From positions 1-11,769 of the forward strand of contig JASEEW010000043.1 of assembly GCA_030019485.1 (NCBI GenBank): a stretch of DNA of 11,769 nucleotides, written 5' to 3'. The first letter of the stretch is position 1, and each line of letters starts with the position of its first letter. The position numbers and the translations under genes are program-made. The DNA is from Thermoplasmatales archaeon (GTDB lineage Archaea; Thermoplasmatota; JASEFT01; JAUWIS01). Shown in pieces: positions 7,826 through 11,769 of this stretch. Under the pieces are notes generated by a model that did no database searches, had not been told where the DNA came from, and saw only the letters and a list, made by a program, of their open reading frames with translations.

Positions 7826-7892
7826 GGTATATGGAGATATCAAACCCGATTACGCAATTAAAGATATTTCAGGGTTGCTGGAATATGTTTAG
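7779..7892 (+). other. Small unidentified ORF (37 aa) overlapping the ATPase relic in another frame
   Basis: An ATG at 7779 opens a frame starting MKTVLAKYGMQEELNKVYGD and ending GLLEYV before a TAG. It overlaps the last 47 bp of the truncated ATPase. Its composition is protein-like (helical, balanced charge) rather than random. It could be the 3' end of a gene fused here by deletion, or a short independent gene. An in-frame TAA lies just upstream of the ATG, so it is not simply the ATPase shifted by one base. I recognise no family. Confidence 0.35.
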
Positions 7893-7922
7893 TTTGTAGA
7901 TTTATGACTTTTTGGTTATTTG

Positions 7923-7944
7923 AAATTATCAAAAATGATAATTT
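7923..7944 (+). repeat. Perfect 9-bp inverted repeat upstream of vapBC
   Basis: AAATTATCA and TGATAATTT flank a four-A spacer, forming a 22-bp perfect dyad. It lies between the ATPase relic and the vapBC promoter, about 37 bp before the TATA-like sequence and 77 bp before the vapB start. It could be a ribbon-helix-helix operator or a transcription terminator for the upstream relic, since TT follows the right arm. The sequence shows the symmetry only. Confidence 0.55.
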
Positions 7945-7980
7945 TGTAAGGATGAAAAGAGCATGTAAAATTAGAAAATA

Positions 7981-7990
7981 TTATATATTA
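7981..7990 (+). promoter_or_regulatory. Putative TATA box of vapBC
   Basis: TTATATATTA precedes the vapB ATG (8021) by about 35 nt measured from its centre. Initiation some 25 nt downstream would give a short leader holding the GGTGAT ribosome site at 8011-8016. Confidence 0.45.
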
Positions 7991-8020
7991 CATTTGTCTT
8001 ACACATTATTGGTGATTGTA

Positions 8021-8263
8021 ATGTCAAGTGAGGTCGTGAACTTCAGGACAACGCCTGAACTGATCAGGCAGATGCAGAAGCTTGTTGACAGTGGATACTA
8101 CAGAAGCAGGACTGAGGCAATGAATGATGCACTTCGTCTCCTTGTCAGGAGATACATGGCGGTTAGGGCAAAACAGAAAATTTTTAAAACAAGGAAGAAA
8201 CTTGGCAGATATAAAGGAAATCTAACAGGTGCGCTGATAACTGCAAGAAATGAGGAATGGTGA
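8021..8263 (+). CDS. vapB: VapB-type ribbon-helix-helix antitoxin
   Basis: This 80-aa protein is the labile partner expected to bind and inhibit the PIN toxin and to repress the operon. Residues 3-9 (SEVVNFR) form the DNA-contacting strand. TTPELIRQMQKLVDSGYY and SRTEAMNDALRLLVRRYM are the two helices of the MetJ/Arc fold. The remaining basic tail (KTRKKLGRYKGN ... ARNEEW) is the likely toxin-binding part. The frame is open upstream to 7904, but the ATG at 8021 follows GGTGAT by four nt and starts exactly at the domain; the 39 extra residues upstream are low-complexity and cross the promoter. The stop overlaps the vapC start, as usual for such pairs. The upstream dyad at 7923-7944 is a candidate operator. 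Confidence 0.85.
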   Translation: MSSEVVNFRTTPELIRQMQKLVDSGYYRSRTEAMNDALRLLVRRYMAVRAKQKIFKTRKKLGRYKGNLTGALITARNEEW

Positions 8264-8715
8264 TGAAGTATTACATTGATGCTTCTGTCGTTGTAAAATG
8301 GTACAAGGAAAAGGAGGAGTTTGAGTCTGTGGCTTTAAGACTACTTGACGATATTGTGGAATTTGAGGTAACAGGTGCTGCATCCTCACTCACGATATTA
8401 GAACTTATTAGGGCATTGCAGAAAATTGGTGTTCAGGAAAAAATCATAAAAGAAAGTTTGTCAAGCCTGGACAGCCTGTTTAAAACATGTCTTATCAAAA
8501 CAAACATTTCAGATGAATGCATCAGTCTGTCAAAGGAGCTGATGCTTTCTAGTAGACTTTACGCTTCAGATGCTATCCACCTGTCATCAGCCATTCTGGA
8601 AGACTGTGATGTCATACTCACAGCTGATTCTGAGCATATGCTGGGAAAAAATGTTGTAAAAATATTCTCAAAAAATTATGGGATTGATATTTTGCACATA
8701 AAACAATACAAATAA
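8263..8715 (+). CDS. vapC: VapC-type PIN-domain toxin ribonuclease
   Basis: PIN-domain VapC toxins are Mg-dependent endoribonucleases that cleave tRNA or rRNA and arrest growth when the antitoxin is lost. The 150-aa protein has the four acidic positions in order: D6 in YYIDASVVVKWY, E47 in SLTILELIRAL, D103 in YASDAIHLSSA and D122 in DVILTADSEHM. All are intact, so activity is expected. I start at the ATG overlapping the vapB stop (TGATG), with GAGGA (8252-8256) six nt upstream; an ATG two codons earlier at 8257 is in frame. Antitoxin first, toxin second and translational coupling are typical. The RNA target cannot be inferred. Confidence 0.9.
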   Translation: MKYYIDASVVVKWYKEKEEFESVALRLLDDIVEFEVTGAASSLTILELIRALQKIGVQEKIIKESLSSLDSLFKTCLIKTNISDECISLSKELMLSSRLYASDAIHLSSAILEDCDVILTADSEHMLGKNVVKIFSKNYGIDILHIKQYK

Positions 8716-8723
8716 TCGCAAAC

Positions 8724-8730
8724 TCTATAT
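8724..8730 (+). promoter_or_regulatory. Putative TATA box of the HTH-STAND-TPR gene
   Basis: TCTATAT is centred 27 nt before the ATG at 8754. No Shine-Dalgarno motif occurs between them (the leader would read TTTCAGTGTTCA). This is the classic picture of a leaderless archaeal gene and separates it from vapBC. Confidence 0.5.
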
Positions 8731-8753
8731 CCTCCTAATCTTTTCAGTGTTCA

Positions 8754-11249
8754 ATGCTCACTTTAAGGGAAAAAATCATGCTTGCGCTTCTTGAGAAAAA
8801 GGAATGTTCAAGGAAGGAGTTAGCAGGTTTTTGGAGGGTTGCGCCATCCCAGGTTTCAAGGATTATAAAAAAAATGATTAAAAACAGGGATATTGAAAAA
8901 AACAGGAGATATGTTATAGGCTCCGGCAGGTTCAACGATTTTTATTCCCTGACTTCTGAAGGCATTTTTAATGCAAAAGAGCTCAAAGAAAAAATTGGGA
9001 AAATGAAAGTAATGGTGAGGGATAAGGGAAAGCTCAGGGAAAAAAGAATAAGTGAAATTAACATGAATTTTCTTGATGTTGTGGGTAATGTTTCAAACAA
9101 TGTTTTTGACCCTGAAAAAATTAGAAAAAAGTTTGTTGTGTCAGAAAATATTCCAAAACTGAGATATTTTTTTGGCAGGGAAGAAGAAATTAATGAAATC
9201 CAAGATTTTTTGAAATCAGAATCAAAAGTGCTGGTGATAAAGGGTGTTGCTGGCATCGGGAAAACAACGCTTGGAGCGAAAATTGCATCTGAGCAGAATG
9301 GAAACGTATACTGGTACAGGTTCAATGAATGGGACACATTACGGGATGCTGTTAGAAATCTTGGTTTTTTTCTGAAAAAAATTGGAAAAAATACCCTAAG
9401 TTCTTATGTCAATTCAAATAAAAGGACAGAGATTGGTGAGGTCTCAGTTATACTGGAAAAAGACTTGAGCAATGTGTTGATGTTTTTTGATGACTGCCAT
9501 CATGCAAAGGGAGAAGATGTGTTATTTTTCAGATCGCTTTTAGATATTCTGGAGAAAAAAAACAATGTGAAAGTTGTAATGCTTGGAAGAAGCATTCCTT
9601 TGTTTTATGATAGAAGGGATGCTGTTTTGAAGAAAAATGTGAAAGAGATGGAGATTTATGGACTGGATGAAAAAAGTGGTAAAAAACTGCTGAAACACAG
9701 GAAAATAGATGATAAATTTATTGATGACATGCTGAGAAATCTAAAAGGTCACCCTCTTTTCCTTGAACTTGCATCCGAGAACGCAAAATTTGAGATAGAC
9801 AGATATCTGAGTGAAGAAGTATTTGCAAAACTTGGTGAGAATGAAAAAAATGCTTTAGGACTCGCATCTGTTTTCAGGTATCCTTTCCATTTTGATGTGT
9901 TTTCCGAGAATGAAATAGACCATTCCATTGTTGAAAGTTTGGTTGAGAAATCGTTGTTAAAACCTGATTTTTTTGTGCATGATTTGATCAGAAATTTTGT
10001 TTATCCCAGGCTTACAAAAGAACAAAAAACAAGATATCATGGGATTGCGGGCTCATACTACGAATCCAATGAAGAATGGGTTGAATCCATTTATCATTTC
10101 CTAATTGCAAATCCTGACAGGGCTGCAGAAATAGCTGCTGAGAAAGGAGAAATGTTAATAAGAAATGGTCATGTTGATGATTTCCTGGGTCTGCTGAACA
10201 AACTTGATGCTCATAAAAACGAATTGCTCCTTCTCAAAGGAGACATTTTTGACATAAAAGGTGAATGGGATAAGGCATTGGAATGCTACAATCAGGCGCT
10301 GAAAGTAGCTGAAGGGGAGAAGAGTGAGAAACTAATAGCAAAATGCTACCTAAAAATTGGAAACATACAGGAGAAAAGAAGCGAGTGGGATGTTGCGCTA
10401 GAAAATTTCAACAGAGGTCTAGATATATCAAAGAAAGTTGGTACTTTAAACAGTCTTGCTGATGGCTATCATGGTATTGGATATATTTATAGGCGGACAG
10501 GGGAGCTAGATAAAGCATTAGAAATCTATAATAAGGCTATAGAATATTATAAAAAAACTGACGATGCATGGGGAACTGGAAAGACCTATATTGACATAGG
10601 AAATATACATCAGGATAAAGGAGAATATGACAAAGCCATTGAGTTTTATAACAGAGGCTTGAGTTTGTCTGAAAGGGTTAGCAATAACTATGAAATTGTT
10701 AGAGCATACAACAATCTTGGTGGCTGTTATGGCCGGAATGGCATGACAGATAAAGCAATTGAATATTGTAAGAAGCAAATAAAACTTGCTGAGGAAATAG
10801 GTGATATTAGGGGATTAGCATACGGGTTGAGTAATCTTTCAAGTAAATACGAGGAGAAAGGTGATATTGATAAAGCGATGATTTGCATCAGAAAAGCGCT
10901 TCCCATAGTTAAAAAGTTAGGTGACAAATATGTGATTGCTGATACCTACATTAATCTTGGTTGCATATTTCGGGATAAGAAAGAATGGAAGAAATCTATT
11001 GAAAATTTCAAGGAAAGTATAAAAGTTGGGAAAGAAATAAAAAGTTTAGACAGACTTTCAGATGCTTATCTTGATTTCGCAAAAACATACAAATCCAAAG
11101 GCGACAGCATAAATGCAAAAAAGCAGTTTGAGAATGCCTTAAAATGCTATGAGAAACTTGGGAATAAGAGAAAGATTAAAGAAATCAAAAAGGAGTTGAG
11201 CAGATGCCAGAAAAAAAGAAAAGCCTTGAAGAACTCAGGAAAAAACTGA
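8754..11249 (+). CDS. HTH-STAND (NB-ARC-like) NTPase with eight C-terminal TPRs
   Basis: This is an 831-aa multidomain switch protein. Residues 1-75 form a winged helix-turn-helix: SRKELAGFWRVAPSQVSRII, then a wing and YSLTSEG as in MarR-like regulators. A linker leads to the NTPase: FFGREEEINEI near 140, Walker A GVAGIGKTT at 164-172, Walker B MFFDDCHH at 243-250, an MLGRS sensor-like strand and the GHPL motif of STAND proteins. A helical/winged segment (about 345-485) follows, then eight TPRs from about 490 to 801, each near 34-40 residues with W/Y-x-K-A-x-E-x-Y/F patterns. STAND proteins sense a ligand through the repeats and oligomerise on ATP binding. Here the effector position holds a DNA-binding domain rather than a nuclease or TIR. 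The output could be transcription (as in MalT-like regulators) or DNA-targeted defence; the sequence does not decide. It is probably leaderless. The 3' end overlaps the next small ORF by 46 bp. Confidence 0.85.
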   Translation: MLTLREKIMLALLEKKECSRKELAGFWRVAPSQVSRIIKKMIKNRDIEKNRRYVIGSGRFNDFYSLTSEGIFNAKELKEKIGKMKVMVRDKGKLREKRISEINMNFLDVVGNVSNNVFDPEKIRKKFVVSENIPKLRYFFGREEEINEIQDFLKSESKVLVIKGVAGIGKTTLGAKIASEQNGNVYWYRFNEWDTLRDAVRNLGFFLKKIGKNTLSSYVNSNKRTEIGEVSVILEKDLSNVLMFFDDCHHAKGEDVLFFRSLLDILEKKNNVKVVMLGRSIPLFYDRRDAVLKKNVKEMEIYGLDEKSGKKLLKHRKIDDKFIDDMLRNLKGHPLFLELASENAKFEIDRYLSEEVFAKLGENEKNALGLASVFRYPFHFDVFSENEIDHSIVESLVEKSLLKPDFFVHDLIRNFVYPRLTKEQKTRYHGIAGSYYESNEEWVESIYHFLIANPDRAAEIAAEKGEMLIRNGHVDDFLGLLNKLDAHKNELLLLKGDIFDIKGEWDKALECYNQALKVAEGEKSEKLIAKCYLKIGNIQEKRSEWDVALENFNRGLDISKKVGTLNSLADGYHGIGYIYRRTGELDKALEIYNKAIEYYKKTDDAWGTGKTYIDIGNIHQDKGEYDKAIEFYNRGLSLSERVSNNYEIVRAYNNLGGCYGRNGMTDKAIEYCKKQIKLAEEIGDIRGLAYGLSNLSSKYEEKGDIDKAMICIRKALPIVKKLGDKYVIADTYINLGCIFRDKKEWKKSIENFKESIKVGKEIKSLDRLSDAYLDFAKTYKSKGDSINAKKQFENALKCYEKLGNKRKIKEIKKELSRCQKKRKALKNSGKN
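10221..11162 (+). repeat. Eight tandem TPR units in the STAND protein
   Basis: Eight units can be laid out at about 40-residue spacing, beginning with KGDIFDIKGEWDKALECYNQ and ending with KGDSINAKKQFENALKCYE. Each has the small residue, the G/A at the turn and the KA-x-E/F-x-Y/F second helix. The 40-residue period, longer than the canonical 34, resembles the LGN/Rapsyn-type TPRs common in NB-ARC-TPR proteins. The units have diverged at DNA level, so this is an old array. Confidence 0.8.
11191..11195 (+). promoter_or_regulatory. Shine-Dalgarno site inside the STAND gene for the overlapping small ORF
   Basis: AGGAG occurs eight nt before the ATG at 11204, inside the coding sequence of the 831-aa protein. 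It supports genuine initiation of the small downstream ORF by coupled translation. Confidence 0.55.
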
Positions 11250-11389
11250 AAAAAATGAACAGACCTGAGGAGGAAATCACTGACAGCGAGATAAGTGTAA
11301 TAGATGCTGAGATAGAAAAGGTTGAAGAAAAAGAAGAAGAGAAAAGAGAAGAAAAGGAAAAAGGAGATGAGGTAAAAGAAAAGGGCTGA
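11204..11389 (+). CDS. Small, extremely charged Lys/Glu-rich protein (61 aa), unknown function
   Basis: The ORF overlaps the 3' end of the STAND gene by 46 bp in a different frame and has its own AGGAG eight nt upstream. The protein opens MPEKKKSLEELRKKLKKM, has a small mixed centre (ITDSEISVIDAEIEKV) and ends in a near-pure E/K/R tail. It has no cysteine, no aromatic residue and no membrane segment; it should be a single charged helix or coiled coil. I recognise no family. A role as a small partner of the STAND protein is inferred from the overlap alone. A-rich DNA readily produces K/E-rich frames, so it may be spurious despite the ribosome site. Just past the stop, another frame keeps the same composition to 11414, which could mean a small indel at the 3' end. 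Confidence 0.5.
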   Translation: MPEKKKSLEELRKKLKKMNRPEEEITDSEISVIDAEIEKVEEKEEEKREEKEKGDEVKEKG

Positions 11390-11471
11390 GAAGAAGGAAG
11401 AGGAAAAGAAATAAAAACGTGTGAGAAGAGGGTGCTGGGTAGTTTCTAAATGTAGCAATGAAGTAATATAA

Positions 11472-11738
11472 ATGAATGTATATGATGTGATTATATCGTA
11501 TCTGACTGGTGCTGTCGTGGCAGTTGTAACAGCAGTTGCTGTAAAGATTGTTTCATCAAAGGTAGAAAAACAGTTAATGGAGGAGGGGTATGCGGTTGAG
11601 AAAATCAGGGTAGAAAAAAATGTATCAGCAAAAACATTTAGATGTCCTAAATGCAGGCAGACATTCACAGCAGAGGAAAAAATGCGCCCATACAAAGTCA
11701 GATGCCCATTTTGCGGTACAGAGGGGATGATAAAATAA
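11472..11738 (+). CDS. Small membrane-anchored zinc-ribbon protein (88 aa)
   Basis: Residues about 6-28 (VIISYLTGAVVAVVTAVAVK) form one hydrophobic helix, likely an N-terminal membrane anchor. A short helical linker rich in E and K follows. The C-terminus is a zinc ribbon with CPKC at 58-61 and CPFC at 78-81, four cysteines in the C-x2-C ... C-x2-C layout, separated by 16 residues including RQTFTAEEK. Such C-terminal ribbons resemble those of many archaeal membrane proteins of unknown role; binding of nucleic acid or protein is possible. Orientation is uncertain, but the K30/K33 side after the helix suggests a cytosolic ribbon. No clear Shine-Dalgarno precedes it; a weak TTCTAAAT about 25 nt upstream could serve as TATA box for a leaderless transcript. 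It is 82 bp after the charged ORF. It could belong to a STAND-linked module or be an unrelated neighbour. Confidence 0.75.
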   Translation: MNVYDVIISYLTGAVVAVVTAVAVKIVSSKVEKQLMEEGYAVEKIRVEKNVSAKTFRCPKCRQTFTAEEKMRPYKVRCPFCGTEGMIK

Positions 11739-11769
11739 TTTATCCCCGCAGTGTCCCAAGAATGTTTTC

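Noticed and set aside
7904..8020. N-terminal extension of vapB from ATG 7904
   Set aside because: It would translate through the dyad and TATA-like box; the ATG at 8021 has GGTGAT at the right distance and begins at the RHH domain.
11147..11695. Minus-strand open frame of 182 codons with Phe/Ser-rich runs resembling membrane segments
   Set aside because: It is the shadow of the Lys/Glu-rich region and the zinc-ribbon gene; the apparent hydrophobic runs are antisense of GAA/AAA codons.
1..11769. CRISPR array, tRNA, rRNA or insertion sequence
   Set aside because: I saw no regularly spaced identical repeats, no cloverleaf-like segment with a TTCRA arm and no transposase motifs or terminal inverted repeats; a covariance-model search was not possible.

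Overview
The window looks archaeal. It is AT-rich by eye. Several genes have a TATA-like box about 22-27 nt before the start codon, which fits leaderless archaeal transcripts. Other genes have strong Shine-Dalgarno sequences (GGAGG, GGTGAT). There is a fragment resembling an Orc1/Cdc6-type AAA ATPase, a VapBC pair of the kind common in archaea, and a large HTH-STAND-TPR protein of a style frequent in archaeal genomes. I cannot name the lineage from sequence alone; a mesophilic or moderately thermophilic euryarchaeote is a guess. The type I restriction genes resemble bacterial homologues and may have been acquired by transfer.

Layout. At 3-311 is the C-terminal part of a RadC/JAB-domain protein cut by the window edge. 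At 377-6137 is a complete type I restriction-modification locus in the unusual order hsdR-hsdS-hsdM. hsdR and hsdS overlap by 4 bp and hsdM follows after 20 bp with its own ribosome binding site. At 6203-7051 a 282-aa protein of unknown family follows on the same strand. It has a beta-rich N-terminal half and a helical C-terminal half with an R-x6-H motif that suggests a HEPN-like fold. At 7133-7420, the only minus-strand gene, is a compact 95-aa staphylococcal-nuclease-like protein. A divergent promoter region separates it from the broken Orc1/Cdc6-like ATPase at 7565-7825, which runs into a small out-of-frame ORF. At 8021-8715 is a VapBC toxin-antitoxin pair (ribbon-helix-helix antitoxin, PIN toxin). 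At 8754-11249 is an 831-aa protein with an N-terminal winged helix-turn-helix, a STAND/NB-ARC-like NTPase and eight TPRs. A tiny Lys/Glu-rich ORF overlaps its 3' end (11204-11389), and an 88-aa protein with one membrane helix and a zinc ribbon follows (11472-11738).

How it fits together. The content is that of a defence or genomic-island region: restriction-modification, a possible HEPN accessory, toxin-antitoxin, a nuclease, a STAND sensor and a gene relic. The established core is the R-M system: HsdM and HsdS make the sequence-specific methyltransferase and HsdR adds translocation and cleavage. The most likely undescribed elements are (a) the possible HEPN protein behind hsdM and (b) the HTH-STAND-TPR protein with its two small downstream neighbours. 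Both functional readings are inferences from domain layout and gene order, not demonstrated. No RNA genes, CRISPR arrays, insertion sequences or origins were recognised, and no stretch over 300 bases lacks a gene.
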